64,000 bases of DNA from Psychroserpens sp. Hel_I_66 (GCF_000799465.1 NZ_JUGU01000001.1:3740501-3804500); one strand, 5' to 3'; shown: positions 1 through 10,182, counted from the stretch's first letter. Numbers and translations: made by a program. The notes: generated by a model from the sequence alone, not told the origin.

Positions 1-954
1 AATCGTATTCGACGTTGATAAAGTACTTCCAGAATTTACTGTTAAGCTAGATCCAGCATTTACTGTGACTTTATTAACAGATGCATTGATATTTAAATCT
101 AAATTATTATTAATTGTAACGTCACCACCATTAGTTGGGATTCCTCTATTTAACCAGTTGTTTTCAGTATTCCAATTACCATCATTACTAGATATGTATT
201 TTGTGTTTTCTGAAAATGGATTTGAATAAGCAATAGCAGATGGATTTATACCTGAACCAGTAGCATTAAAAATCACTTGATGCGTTAATGTTTTAGTTAT
301 TGGCCCAGTTTCAGGATTTTCATTCGGAAATCTAGCGAACATAAAATTACCACTACTATTATTATTCCAATAAGTCAAACCAATAGGTTTGTCATTTCCA
401 GGAGTAAAGTTTAACTGGGACCATGCTATCCTTATACGCACTTCTCCATTAGGAGAATTTTGAAAGTTGACTCTAGAATCTACGTTATCATTTCCATTCG
501 TTCTAGATTGAAAATTCCAAGAACCAGATGTACCATTGTACACTTCAATGGCATTTCCATTAGATGTTGGTATTCCGTAAAAGGATGAATTATTTTCAAA
601 AACTATATAATAATCTGGTAATCGATTTCCAGTTTGAAAACCTACACCTTCTATTGTACTGCTTGTGCCTCCAGATACATTTGGGTTTGTGTCAATTGCA
701 ACATAATATAAGTCTGATGAATAATTTGTCATACCCTCAGTCCAGCCAATATATAAATAAGTTGCGTCCCAATGTGTATAGAATGTTGTCACTGACGTAG
801 CTATAGTGCCTTCTCCACCAAAAGCAGCTGCGTTATTTGTGCCACCATCCATGCTCACTGTATAAGGAGTACTCTGAGCTTCCGAAGAACTTGTAAAAAT
901 TAAGCCAAATAAGATACTTAATATTAAAGCTAAAAGAGTGTATTTTTTTATCAT
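1..954 (-). CDS. Secreted flavobacterial surface protein, C-terminus cut by window edge
   Basis: This open frame starts at an ATG at 954 and stays open for 318 codons to the window edge, so the C-terminus is missing. The N-terminus (MIKKYTLLALILSILFGLIF) is a clear Sec signal peptide, followed by a Ser/Gln stretch and mature protein from about residue 28. The rest is rich in Asn, Thr, Gly and aromatic residues, as in extracellular beta-rich proteins of Flavobacteriia. The last visible part (about residues 260-318) has short VNAGSSLTVNSG-type repeats, which often precede a T9SS sorting domain in this group. The sorting domain itself would lie outside the window. No enzyme motif was recognised. 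It faces the same way as the three T9SS cargo genes next to it, but is separated from them by a strong terminator. Export is fairly sure; function is unknown. Confidence 0.8.
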   Translation of the reverse strand, partial: MIKKYTLLALILSILFGLIFTSSSEAQSTPYTVSMDGGTNNAAAFGGEGTIATSVTTFYTHWDATYLYIGWTEGMTNYSSDLYYVAIDTNPNVSGGTSSTIEGVGFQTGNRLPDYYIVFENNSSFYGIPTSNGNAIEVYNGTSGSWNFQSRTNGNDNVDSRVNFQNSPNGEVRIRIAWSQLNFTPGNDKPIGLTYWNNNSSGNFMFARFPNENPETGPITKTLTHQVIFNATGSGINPSAIAYSNPFSENTKYISSNDGNWNTENNWLNRGIPTNGGDVTINNNLDLNINASVNKVTVNAGSSLTVNSGSTLSTSNTI

Positions 955-1023
955 GACAGAAATAATTTAAAGAATCTAAAAATCTAATTGTAAAGATATG
1001 TTAAGTTTTGATAGGTATAACAG

Positions 1024-1037
1024 CGAAAACGTTTTCG
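1024..1037. promoter_or_regulatory. Perfect 14-bp palindrome, candidate operator
   Basis: CGAAAACGTTTTCG is a perfect palindrome with a central CpG. It lies about 70 bases upstream of the secreted-protein gene that starts at 954. The shape (A-run, central CG, T-run) resembles operators of LacI-family regulators. That is inference; no such regulator gene is in the window. Confidence 0.35.
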
Positions 1038-1070
1038 TGTTGATAAATAACATTAATAGAAGACAATAAA

Positions 1071-1098
1071 AAAAGCACATCTATAAAAATGTGCTTTT
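1071..1098 (-). terminator. Rho-independent terminator of the 1948-residue T9SS cargo gene
   Basis: Ten-base arms AAAAGCACAT and ATGTGCTTTT enclose an eight-base loop. On the minus strand the stem is followed by a T tract. It lies 23 bases past the stop codon of the gene ending at 1121. Confidence 0.85.
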
Positions 1099-1120
1099 AT
1101 TTATATTAAGAATTAATAGT

Positions 1121-4100
1121 TTATTTTAGAATAACTTTTTCTGAATGAGAGGCATTGTTAGAATTTATTTCTACAATGTAAATCCCAGAAGCTATACTTG
1201 ACACATCAATTTGATTAGATATTTTGGTCGAGTCCAATTCCGAAGAAAAAATAGCACGCCCTTGTATGTCATAAAGATTAATCATTGAGCCTTTTGTTAT
1301 TTCTCCTTTTACAAAAATAGCTTTAGGGTTTGCAGTAGTATATACTTCTAAAGTGTTTAAGTTGTTTTCTGGAGTTGAAAGTGCATCTTCAGTATAACGT
1401 AAGAAGAAACGACCGGTGCCTTCTAAAGTTGTATTAGCAGTAAAGTTATAATCTGTTGTATTTAGCAGTGTAGATATGTTTTCAACCGTATCATCAAGAA
1501 AAACCTTTGTATTACTTGGTAAAGAATTTTCAAGAATGCTTACAGTAATTTGTTGACCTTCTTCTGCATTAATGCCTATTGGCACTATAACATTTGTTAA
1601 ATCTGTTGAGCCAAGTGATTGGATAGCAAAATCCTTACCTTCGTTATCTTGAACTAAATGTGAATATATAGCAAAGTTACTAGGTGCTACATCTCCAAAT
1701 TCGCTACTGTCATAACCGTTATCCAAACCTTGGGATGCGTTAGTGTTAAAATAGAAACTTGTCGAATATGAATTAGAACTAGTTGTAGCTTGTAATTTTA
1801 AGTATCCTAAATTATTGCCAGAAGCATTTGTTGTATTTATACTGTTTGATGAACGACCTGCAATAAAGTCATCTGTATTACCTCGGGATCTCATTACTGG
1901 AGTGAAATTTACAATTTCGCTTGCCGAACCTGCTGCAACTAAAAATCCCTGTCCTGGAGCAATAAGCGCATCTGGGTTAGCATCTGAGTAAGCTTGATTC
2001 CAAATGGTAAAAGTAGTTGATGTGTTAGTGTAACCATATACACCAGATGAATTGGAATCAAATTTAGAGCTATTTTCTGCTAAAAAGTCTGATAAAGTAA
2101 TATAGGAAGGGTAAGGGTTTCCGATTAAATTCCATTCAGGGAAATTGGTTTCGGTTCTAACAATTTCCGTAGGTACTACTCCGGTATTCATCTCTCCTCT
2201 AAATTCAAGAAGATTCGTATTTTCAGTTGCTGCTCTATAACCAACTGCTTCTCTTATTACTTCTCCAGCATCGACAGTGATGTCAAACGTTAAATATGAT
2301 CCAGTTGCTTTGTCAAAAGGTCCAAATAATTTTACATCTGTATTACTAGGATTTGAGTAAAGATTATCAATATTTAATTGGTAATTCGCAAAATTACCGA
2401 ACGTGTCACCTGTAAATGGCGCTGAAATTAAATCATTACCACCATCTCCTGTATATCCATTAGTGTATCTTAAGTATATTAGGTTTCCAGTATTATTAAC
2501 AGTGTTGGCAATTAAACTTCCAAACTCGTTAGAGTCTGATAGAACTGTTAATTCACCAGCGTTATCTAATGTGCCCGCCATTATTAAAGAAGCGCTTTTA
2601 TCAATTACTAATTTTGAACCGGTGCTTATACTTACGTTATTAATTCTAGTATCTGCTCCAATATTCTCGATGTCATCGCTGGCATCTCCATTTAAAATAG
2701 TAATATTATCGTTACTGTTAGAAATACCACTAGGGTTTGCAGGAGACCAACCACCGTTAGATTCATCAAAAACATAATTTGTAATTGCTCTTATTGAACC
2801 TGTGATTTTAAAGTTATCAAGACCTGCATAATCGTCTCCGCCATTTTGTCTAGCATGAATGATTAATCCAATTTCATCCACACCATCTGTTATAGATATA
2901 GTTATAGAGCCATCTATAGTTCCAGCTAACTCACCGTCAACAAAAATTTCTCTCCCTAAGGATATGCCATCCTCAAATAATTCATAGCTTATGTTATCTG
3001 CATTATCAAAACCCTCAACTTGATAATCAAATGAAATTTCGATATTTTCATAATTATCAACTTCAATGGTCTCAAAAATGATATCATTATCAGTACTTAC
3101 AGTTGCTACTCCTCCATTATCGTTTGTTAAATCCCTTATTCCGAAGAATTCAACACCTTCAGAAGGCATGTTTGAAAACGTTATAAATGAAGCGTCAACA
3201 ACATCCCAAGTATCATCATTTATATTATATGTTTCAGGCTCTGTGGTATAATTCCAATCACCACCATCTACACCAAAGCTCTGAAAAACTATGGTTTCAA
3301 TTGCTGAAATATCAAAAGGATCACTTATTATATCTGTAAATAAGCCATCTGAAGCTGTTAGTGTTAATCCAGTACCAGCAGCAGTATGAACAATGTTATT
3401 AAAAGTAGCAACGCCAGAAACTGCAGTAACAGTTATAGGACTTGTATCTAAAGTACCTGTCGAAGTAATGCTTACGTCTAAGTCGTAATCTAAATCAACA
3501 TTCCCATTTTCATCTGTACCGATGACTGTCACAGGAGGTGACATGGCAACATTAAATAGTGTATTTGTTGGTTGTTGTGCAAATATTATTTCTGAAGTTT
3601 CCACATCAATAGTGAAATCATTCGAGTTAAAATCTCCTAAAAGAAAATCCGAAGAAAAAGCACTTCCACTACTATCAGTTTCAAAACCATTGTTGTCTGC
3701 ATCTACTGCAAATGACAATATTTCGCCATCTGCGATATTTGAAGTATTTAAATAAACAGAAAATGTAATTGGTTTGTTGGTACCATCAGCAATAGTCAAG
3801 TCACCTATTCCAAAATTAACATCAATAAACGCATCCGTAATATTTAAACTTGTAATTGTAATTTCATCACTATTATCAGCAACTGTCAATCCTTGAATGT
3901 TGTCTGTCCAATCTGCTGTATTTGTTGTATGAGGGAATAATCTAATTTTAGTAACTTGAGTGTCCAGACCATCACTAGTTCCTAAATCTTCCAGATCAAT
4001 ATCAAAAACTTCGACCGCTTCAAATTCTGTATCAACTAGAGAGCTGATAAACGCAGCTTCTGGTTGTGAGCCAGAATCGTAAGCTTGAGAATCTGTATCT

Positions 4101-6967
4101 GTTACAGGTAATAATGTTCCTGTAAGTATAACGTCATCGATGATCCAATATTCGTTAGAACTATTATTAGCCATTGAAACACGAATGACTAATTCACTAG
4201 AATTTGGTAAATCAGTAATAGATATAAAGGATAAGCCTTCTGTAGTTATGTTTCCTCCAGAAGATGGTGCGAAATTGGTTTGATTATTATCTCCATCATA
4301 GATTGTTGTCGCCAATCCGGTTCCTGTATCAAAAGACCATCTTGCATTATTATTACCGTTAATTTCTATTTCGTTTGAATAAGTAGCTCCATTATCTGTA
4401 CTTACTTCAACAAGTACATTGTCTGGACCATCACTACCATTACCTGATGTTCCGGAGAATGATGCCAATCTAAAGTCTAGACGTATATTTTCATAGTTCG
4501 ATACATTTATGGATTCAAAAGTAAGTGTTGAAGTTTGATTATTTGCTTCCCATCCTCTAATACCTGAGACAAAATTATTATCATTTGGCACAGGACCAGT
4601 TCCTGTTGAGAAAGTACCATTTGTATTATTAAAGTTGAATACGGGTGTTTGAGGAGTCGTTTCAAAATCTTGTATGGCAATCACGACAGGTCCATCTAAA
4701 GTCGTTGCGCTAACTTCTGGTATCGTTCCATCGGTTTTAAAATCGACATCTGTACCAGTATTTGTATATGGATATATTTGAAAATCGTATTGTGTACTCG
4801 ATATTAATCCGGTAACTGTATAAGTTTCTATTCCAGAGCTAACATTAACTTCAAAATCATTATCAGAAAAATCTGTATCATCAGCAGGTTCTGTTCCGTC
4901 AACAGGTGTAAAATAAGCTCCTGTAGCAGTTTTACCAACAATTAAGAAACCATCTGCAGCTTGCGTTCCATCATTATCATTCCATGTTAATGTCACTGCA
5001 GTATTAGAATCGGCAACTGCTGAGAAATTTAATACGTGATTAGTTGGTTCTGGTTTTGGGTTAACGGTTAATTGTCCAGAAACAAAGTCGTTACCATCCC
5101 AAAAATTACCTCCATCACCATCTGTGACATCAATTCCTCCATAAGAAAATGGACCATTATCTATAGAAAAGCGACTTACATAAAAATAATTGCCAATTTC
5201 TCTTTCAGATCCAATTTCTGCTTGGTATTCATCGTTATTACCAATGTCGGTATTATAAGATGCAGGAATCCATGTCCAGTCTAAAGACTCAAAATCTGTA
5301 ATAGTTTCTGCATTTGTTTCGCTTACTCCAATCCATGCTTGAATATTTGCACCTTGTCCAGCAGGATTTGTCACACCATTTTCAAAAACTTGAGCAAAAA
5401 CATCAAAAGGATTGCCTTGTGTAATCGTACCACTACCTGGAGATTGTAGATTACAAAAATCTACTATATTTGGTGTACTTGCATTGATATATAATGTTCC
5501 CGTATTAGTTGTGTTTGTTGAGGTTACATTAAATTCTGTATTTCCAAAAGCAGTATCAAACCCACCTGCTGCAATATAATATGTGCCTGCAGGTAAGTTT
5601 TGTTCAGTCAATAGACTTAAGGTATCTGTACCACCGTCATCATCGTTACTTATTAAGTTTCCAAAAGCAGAGTAAAGGCCAATTTCAGTATCTATTCCAG
5701 TCGTTAATTCTGTATCTAATGTTATTTCTGAACAGTTGCCATCATAAATAAGTTCTATCCAAATTACAGCTTGTGTATTTGCATCATAAGCTGCGTTATA
5801 AGTATCTGAATCTCCACAACCATTAATATTAAAAGTTGCAACAGTTGTAGGTATTTGTACCTCTACAGTTAATTCTCCAGAGACAAAGCTGGATCCATCC
5901 CAAAAATTACCTCCATCACCATCGGTTGCATCTATACCGCCATAAACAAAAGGACCACCATCTACACTAAAACGACTTACGTAAAAGTAATTACCAGGTG
6001 TCAATGTAGCTCCTAAAGCATCAGAATATTCGTCGTCATTACCAGCTTCCCCAAAGTAAGGAGCGGTTGTCCATGTCCAATCTGAAGATGAAAAATCTGA
6101 AACATTATTAGCATCAACAGCACTAATTCCAAACTCTGCAGTAATAGTAGCGCCTGCTCCATCTCCTGGTGTTACTCCAGGCTCAAATACTCGAGCAAAT
6201 GCTGTAAATGTTGAGCCTTGTGTTATGGTTGCTGAACCTGGAAACTGTAGGTTGCAGAAATCTGGAGTTTCGGTTGAAGCTGGTGCTTCATTTTGGACCA
6301 AAACATCATCCATCCATAACAGACCAGCTCTAGTACTACTAAAAGTAAAACTTAAACCAAAAAAATTATTGAAAGTGTAATCATTATTTACTCCAGTACC
6401 CTCAGATACTAAATTATCAAAACCACCATTAGTATCAACAAATAGCTCCCAATTACCCATTGCAGTTCTTTCTACTCTTATTCCAATAGTTTCATTGGCA
6501 TTCCAATTGATTGAAGAAGTTACAATTGCTTCGTCAACAGACCCATTTGTAACTTTCCAGAGAGTAATCAAATCACTAGTTCCCGAAAAATTTACGCCTA
6601 CTGCATATCCATCTACTGCATTCGAGTTTATGTTAAATTCATTAGCTGTTAGATACACCCAAAATTTATTTCCGCCCGACGGATCCCAATCACCATTTTG
6701 CAAATTAAATTGCCAAGAGGTATCTTGAGTTGTAATATCTAAAGCTGAAGTATTGAAACCAATATAACTTGATCCCGCGGTGTTATTAAGATTATGCTTC
6801 ATAGATCTAATTCCAGTTATTGGATTAGCATCGGAAACGATCCAATTAAAAGCGGACCCTTGTCCCCATCCATCTAAATTGCCATCTTCAAAGTTGTCAT
6901 CAATCACTTGTCCAAATCCAAAATTTCCAATTAAAATAAATAGTAGTAATGTGTATAAATGTTTCAT
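1121..6967 (-). CDS. Giant multidomain T9SS cargo protein (1948 aa)
   Basis: A secreted surface protein with a signal peptide cleaved near FGFGQ (residue 20). Residues about 236-372 and 503-638 are two copies of one module (both begin DFCNLQ and contain GNYFYVSRFS and DGDGGNFWDG). A PPC-like segment lies between them. A fibronectin III-like domain follows (about 645-760), then beta-sandwich segments and an Ig-like module (about 1165-1235) also found in the 1179-residue neighbour. From about 1495 onward it has the 450-residue module shared by all three cargo genes (NDLISAP, NLIGNPYPSY, APGQGF). The last 80 residues are a type A T9SS sorting domain (LYDIQGRAIF, SGIYIVEI, KVILK end). No catalytic motif was recognised; an adhesin or matrix protein is the likeliest role. 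It has its own promoter and terminator. Confidence 0.9.
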   Translation of the reverse strand: MKHLYTLLLFILIGNFGFGQVIDDNFEDGNLDGWGQGSAFNWIVSDANPITGIRSMKHNLNNTAGSSYIGFNTSALDITTQDTSWQFNLQNGDWDPSGGNKFWVYLTANEFNINSNAVDGYAVGVNFSGTSDLITLWKVTNGSVDEAIVTSSINWNANETIGIRVERTAMGNWELFVDTNGGFDNLVSEGTGVNNDYTFNNFFGLSFTFSSTRAGLLWMDDVLVQNEAPASTETPDFCNLQFPGSATITQGSTFTAFARVFEPGVTPGDGAGATITAEFGISAVDANNVSDFSSSDWTWTTAPYFGEAGNDDEYSDALGATLTPGNYFYVSRFSVDGGPFVYGGIDATDGDGGNFWDGSSFVSGELTVEVQIPTTVATFNINGCGDSDTYNAAYDANTQAVIWIELIYDGNCSEITLDTELTTGIDTEIGLYSAFGNLISNDDDGGTDTLSLLTEQNLPAGTYYIAAGGFDTAFGNTEFNVTSTNTTNTGTLYINASTPNIVDFCNLQSPGSGTITQGNPFDVFAQVFENGVTNPAGQGANIQAWIGVSETNAETITDFESLDWTWIPASYNTDIGNNDEYQAEIGSEREIGNYFYVSRFSIDNGPFSYGGIDVTDGDGGNFWDGNDFVSGQLTVNPKPEPTNHVLNFSAVADSNTAVTLTWNDNDGTQAADGFLIVGKTATGAYFTPVDGTEPADDTDFSDNDFEVNVSSGIETYTVTGLISSTQYDFQIYPYTNTGTDVDFKTDGTIPEVSATTLDGPVVIAIQDFETTPQTPVFNFNNTNGTFSTGTGPVPNDNNFVSGIRGWEANNQTSTLTFESINVSNYENIRLDFRLASFSGTSGNGSDGPDNVLVEVSTDNGATYSNEIEINGNNNARWSFDTGTGLATTIYDGDNNQTNFAPSSGGNITTEGLSFISITDLPNSSELVIRVSMANNSSNEYWIIDDVILTGTLLPVTDTDSQAYDSGSQPEAAFISSLVDTEFEAVEVFDIDLEDLGTSDGLDTQVTKIRLFPHTTNTADWTDNIQGLTVADNSDEITITSLNITDAFIDVNFGIGDLTIADGTNKPITFSVYLNTSNIADGEILSFAVDADNNGFETDSSGSAFSSDFLLGDFNSNDFTIDVETSEIIFAQQPTNTLFNVAMSPPVTVIGTDENGNVDLDYDLDVSITSTGTLDTSPITVTAVSGVATFNNIVHTAAGTGLTLTASDGLFTDIISDPFDISAIETIVFQSFGVDGGDWNYTTEPETYNINDDTWDVVDASFITFSNMPSEGVEFFGIRDLTNDNGGVATVSTDNDIIFETIEVDNYENIEISFDYQVEGFDNADNISYELFEDGISLGREIFVDGELAGTIDGSITISITDGVDEIGLIIHARQNGGDDYAGLDNFKITGSIRAITNYVFDESNGGWSPANPSGISNSNDNITILNGDASDDIENIGADTRINNVSISTGSKLVIDKSASLIMAGTLDNAGELTVLSDSNEFGSLIANTVNNTGNLIYLRYTNGYTGDGGNDLISAPFTGDTFGNFANYQLNIDNLYSNPSNTDVKLFGPFDKATGSYLTFDITVDAGEVIREAVGYRAATENTNLLEFRGEMNTGVVPTEIVRTETNFPEWNLIGNPYPSYITLSDFLAENSSKFDSNSSGVYGYTNTSTTFTIWNQAYSDANPDALIAPGQGFLVAAGSASEIVNFTPVMRSRGNTDDFIAGRSSNSINTTNASGNNLGYLKLQATTSSNSYSTSFYFNTNASQGLDNGYDSSEFGDVAPSNFAIYSHLVQDNEGKDFAIQSLGSTDLTNVIVPIGINAEEGQQITVSILENSLPSNTKVFLDDTVENISTLLNTTDYNFTANTTLEGTGRFFLRYTEDALSTPENNLNTLEVYTTANPKAIFVKGEITKGSMINLYDIQGRAIFSSELDSTKISNQIDVSSIASGIYIVEINSNNASHSEKVILK

Positions 6968-7016
6968 ATATCGATAAAATGTTATATTAATCTGTTAAAC
7001 CGTAAAATCCATTAAG

Positions 7017-7033
7017 CCCTTATAGAATAAGGG
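7017..7033 (-). promoter_or_regulatory. Hairpin at the predicted 5' end of the cargo mRNA
   Basis: Arms CCCTTAT and ATAAGGG enclose a three-base loop. The hairpin begins about where transcription should start from the -7 element at 7038-7045, so the mRNA may carry a hairpin at its 5' end. Such a structure could stabilise the transcript (inference). Confidence 0.4.
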
Positions 7034-7037
7034 ATCG

Positions 7038-7045
7038 CAAATATA
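7038..7045 (-). promoter_or_regulatory. Bacteroidota -7 promoter element for the 1948-residue cargo gene
   Basis: The minus strand reads TATATTTG, an exact match to the Bacteroidota consensus TAnnTTTG, about 70 bases upstream of the start at 6967. No TTG was found at the usual 19-21 base distance upstream, so only the -7 half is supported. Confidence 0.6.
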
Positions 7046-7083
7046 AGAAAACATAACAATTAGAGTATTTTATAATATTATTT

Positions 7084-7112
7084 AAACGTTATATAATTCA
7101 AAAACGTTACAT
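7084..7112. repeat. Paired 11-bp direct repeats upstream of a promoter
   Basis: AAACGTTATAT (7084-7094) and AAACGTTACAT (7102-7112) differ at one base and are spaced 18 bases start to start. They lie about 40-75 bases upstream of the -7 element at 7038-7045, a suitable place for an activator. Both contain AACGTT, also the core of the palindrome at 1024-1037. Confidence 0.35.
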
Positions 7113-7122
7113 ATAAAACAGA

Positions 7123-7150
7123 AAAAGCACACTCGTGAAAGTGTGCTTTT
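7123..7150 (-). terminator. Rho-independent terminator of the 978-residue T9SS cargo gene
   Basis: Perfect ten-base arms AAAAGCACAC and GTGTGCTTTT enclose an eight-base loop, 23 bases past the stop at 7174. Its layout is very like that of the terminator at 1071-1098. Confidence 0.85.
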
Positions 7151-7173
7151 GTTTTCAATACTTATTAAATTTC

Positions 7174-10110
7174 TTAGTTAATAATCACTTTTTGTGATTT
7201 TTGTTGTGAACCGTTATTGAGTTTTACCATATAAACTCCAGTTGTAAATCCTGAAACATCAACTTCATTTGAGTTGCTTCTGTTATCTAATTTAGATTTT
7301 AAGATTATTCGACCTTGAATGTCGTAAATTTCCAACGTTGTGTTTTGGTCCAGTAACCCTTTTATAAATAAAGATTTAGGGGATTTTGTTGTATAGATTT
7401 GAATTGTTTCCAAAGTTTCCTCTTGAGTTGATAGAGCTTCCGAAGAAAATCTTAAAAAGAAACGTCCTGTTCCCGAAAGATTGGTGCTTGGCGTAATTAC
7501 AAAATCTGAAGTGTTCAATAAAGTGAATGTGTTATTCACTGTGTCTTCTAAATACACATCAACGCTTTCTGGAATATTTGTGTCCTGGATACTGATTGTA
7601 ATTTGTTCGCCTTGGTTGGCTTTGATCCCTAATGGGATGATTACATCATTTAAATCTGAAGTCGCTAAAGACTGGATTGCCATTTTTTGACCGTCATTGT
7701 CTTCCACAAGATGGGAATACATATAGAGGTTTGGTAAAGAGACATCAAATAACTTGGCATCATAACCAACATCCAGACTTCGCGTAGAGCTGTCGTTAAA
7801 ATAGAAATCGGTATGAAAGCTTGAGCTCGCATTCTGGACCTTTAGTTTAAGATAATGGTTGCTGCTGCTGGATCTTCCTTCTATAAAATCATCAGTACCT
7901 GAATTTAGTCTCATGGCTGGTGTAAAGTTTACAGTGCCAGAATCTCCAGCAGCAAATAGAAATCCTTGACCTGGAGCCATATTGTTAGCAAAAGCCACAT
8001 TAGCTAAATTAATGATGGTCCAACCGTTTTGTGCAGTACCGTCATAACCATAAATACCAACAGCAAAAGGATCAAAAAGAGTGATGTTCTCGTTCAAGAA
8101 CGCTTCGTTATCGAGATAAGAAGGATATGGATTTCCTATCAAGTTCCATTGGCTCAATGTACCTACGGAAACAGGCACGGGAACCACATTACTGAGCACG
8201 TCTCCCGTAAACACTAATGGAGAACCATTAACAACAGTTGATGCTGTACGGTAACCAATTCCTGCTTGAAGTATAGTAGCATCGTATGTAGCATTAAAAT
8301 TTACATAGGCATTGGTGTTGTTGTTAAATGGACCAAACAAAAACGAAGGAACACCTCCAATAGTTCCTGACGGAATATTTGCGTTTTCTGGTCTACTTCT
8401 AAACACTTCAAAAGTTTGGGTTGCATTAGTTAAGGGTGGTGAAATTAAGTCGTTATTCCCGGTCGTTGCGTTTGTAGCAAACGTATTAACATGTCTTTGG
8501 TAATTGACAGTTCCTAAAATGGTCCCTTCGGAAATGAGGCTCGAATATTGGTTAGAAACAGACTCCATATTAAGGCTCTCGCTCAATTGCAATGTAGTGC
8601 CACTATTTAATCTTAGTGAACCTGAGGGATTAACTGTAAGTGTATTCCCTTTGGTGTTCAAGTTAATTGTCGCTTCTCCATTGACAACGTTGATAGCATC
8701 TAAGGATGTTGCAACACCATTGGGGTCATTATCCCATCCATTATCGTAAGTGTAAATTACCGATCCATTGATGTTAACTGTGTAATCTTCAACTTCGCCA
8801 GTATCAAAGCCAGTTTCACAAGGCGTTGGAGCCTCGTTATATTTTACAGAAACCCTCATTCTAGTAGCTCCTATAATGGAATTAGTAGGAACAGTGAAAT
8901 TTTCAGTCACTTGGGTTGCATTTGTACTCTCTAAAAGCACTTGTTCTCCAGGATCTAAAAAATCTGCATCACCGTTAAAATCAATCCAAACCGAGAAAAA
9001 CTCGAGATCACCTCCAAATTGTTTTACTATATCTATCGTTATGGTGTATTCAGTTTGTTTTGTTAAATCTGTCGAAATTATTGTAAAATCTGAATAGAAA
9101 CTTGCTCCTGTATCGCTAGGAGCGTTATCAATTGTATTAAGACGTACTCTAGAAATATGCTCAAAAGTAGAATCTCCACTGTTAGAATCACAATAACCAT
9201 TTATTAAAGGTATTGTACTAATAGAAACACCATTGCTCCAGTTAGGACCCTTTCTGGTAAATACTTTAAAATGATAAGGTGTGCCATTTAGTAAATTGGT
9301 AACTGTTTCAGTGTTTCCAATTCCTTTATATACCACAAACTCGTTTGCTGCTATTGTTGTACCAAAACCAAAAGTAGCATTAGCACTGTATGAAGAACCG
9401 TCACCTGTAGGTATTGCTGTAACCGCAGATCCTTCTTTTGCGACAACTAATACTTCATCAAAACAAGTACTGTTTGTCCAGTTTAATTCTACTTCTTGAG
9501 AATTTGGAGTAGCAGTTAAATCTTGAACTTCAGCAGGTGTAGTCGTACAGGGAAATGTGCCCACTACCAGTACGTTGTCAAAAGCATGAAGATCATTATC
9601 TGCACTACTATTAATTCTTACTCTAATTTGCAAATTATTTCCCGTAAGTCCAACTTGACTAACTGTCAAATTAAAATTACCATTTAGATTGCCATTGGTT
9701 GAAGCAGTCGTCCATGTGCCACCGTTTACTCTATATTGAGTAACAAAGGTATCACCAGTTTCATTGCCTTCAGCAATAGCATCAAGTGAAAAAGTGACAT
9801 TTGTATATCCAGATATTGGAATTGATGGTGAAATCCAAAAGGCATTACCATCGGTATCTTTAGATTGAAATATTTCGTTTAGGACTAAAAAATAATCTGC
9901 GTTGCCTCCAAAGAAACTATCACTAAAATTGGCAGCAGATACATCAACTGTCCAGTCCACTCCTGAAAGATCTGTTGTGCTACCAAAAAAACCTCCTATG
10001 ACACCTTTTCCATTTTGTCCCGTAAAAGTTTCAGAGTATAATGTTGTTTGGCTTAGTACTGAGCCAATGGTTATAAGTGTTAATAACACTGTAAAGTATA
10101 GTTTTTTCAT
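7174..10110 (-). CDS. T9SS cargo protein with GEVED domain (978 aa)
   Basis: A secreted protein with a signal peptide ending near GSVLSQ (residue 21). Residues about 25-185 form a beta-rich jelly-roll-like segment. About 190-300 look like fibronectin III. About 305-447 are a GEVED domain, recognised by the FFSVWIDFNGD segment and the closing GEVEDYTVNI. Residues about 535-978 carry the C-terminal module shared with both neighbours (NDLISPP, FLFGPF, NLIGNPYPSY, APGQGF). The last 80 residues are a type A sorting domain (LEIYDIQGRIIL, TTGVYMVKLN). The last 120 residues are nearly identical to those of the gene at 10480. No catalytic residues were recognised. GEVED domains are common in secreted Bacteroidota proteins and do not fix a function. 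Confidence 0.9.
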   Translation of the reverse strand: MKKLYFTVLLTLITIGSVLSQTTLYSETFTGQNGKGVIGGFFGSTTDLSGVDWTVDVSAANFSDSFFGGNADYFLVLNEIFQSKDTDGNAFWISPSIPISGYTNVTFSLDAIAEGNETGDTFVTQYRVNGGTWTTASTNGNLNGNFNLTVSQVGLTGNNLQIRVRINSSADNDLHAFDNVLVVGTFPCTTTPAEVQDLTATPNSQEVELNWTNSTCFDEVLVVAKEGSAVTAIPTGDGSSYSANATFGFGTTIAANEFVVYKGIGNTETVTNLLNGTPYHFKVFTRKGPNWSNGVSISTIPLINGYCDSNSGDSTFEHISRVRLNTIDNAPSDTGASFYSDFTIISTDLTKQTEYTITIDIVKQFGGDLEFFSVWIDFNGDADFLDPGEQVLLESTNATQVTENFTVPTNSIIGATRMRVSVKYNEAPTPCETGFDTGEVEDYTVNINGSVIYTYDNGWDNDPNGVATSLDAINVVNGEATINLNTKGNTLTVNPSGSLRLNSGTTLQLSESLNMESVSNQYSSLISEGTILGTVNYQRHVNTFATNATTGNNDLISPPLTNATQTFEVFRSRPENANIPSGTIGGVPSFLFGPFNNNTNAYVNFNATYDATILQAGIGYRTASTVVNGSPLVFTGDVLSNVVPVPVSVGTLSQWNLIGNPYPSYLDNEAFLNENITLFDPFAVGIYGYDGTAQNGWTIINLANVAFANNMAPGQGFLFAAGDSGTVNFTPAMRLNSGTDDFIEGRSSSSNHYLKLKVQNASSSFHTDFYFNDSSTRSLDVGYDAKLFDVSLPNLYMYSHLVEDNDGQKMAIQSLATSDLNDVIIPLGIKANQGEQITISIQDTNIPESVDVYLEDTVNNTFTLLNTSDFVITPSTNLSGTGRFFLRFSSEALSTQEETLETIQIYTTKSPKSLFIKGLLDQNTTLEIYDIQGRIILKSKLDNRSNSNEVDVSGFTTGVYMVKLNNGSQQKSQKVIIN

Positions 10111-10182
10111 ATGGTAGTAGGTTTAGGTTATCAAAATCACTTTTTTTATTTAATGCTTTTAAAAAAAAATAAAATAAGGTTG

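Noticed and set aside
2403..9499. Plus-strand open frames of 60-124 codons opposite the cargo genes
   Set aside because: They lie wholly inside strong minus-strand genes, lack family features and reflect the antisense of Thr/Asn/Ser-rich codons.
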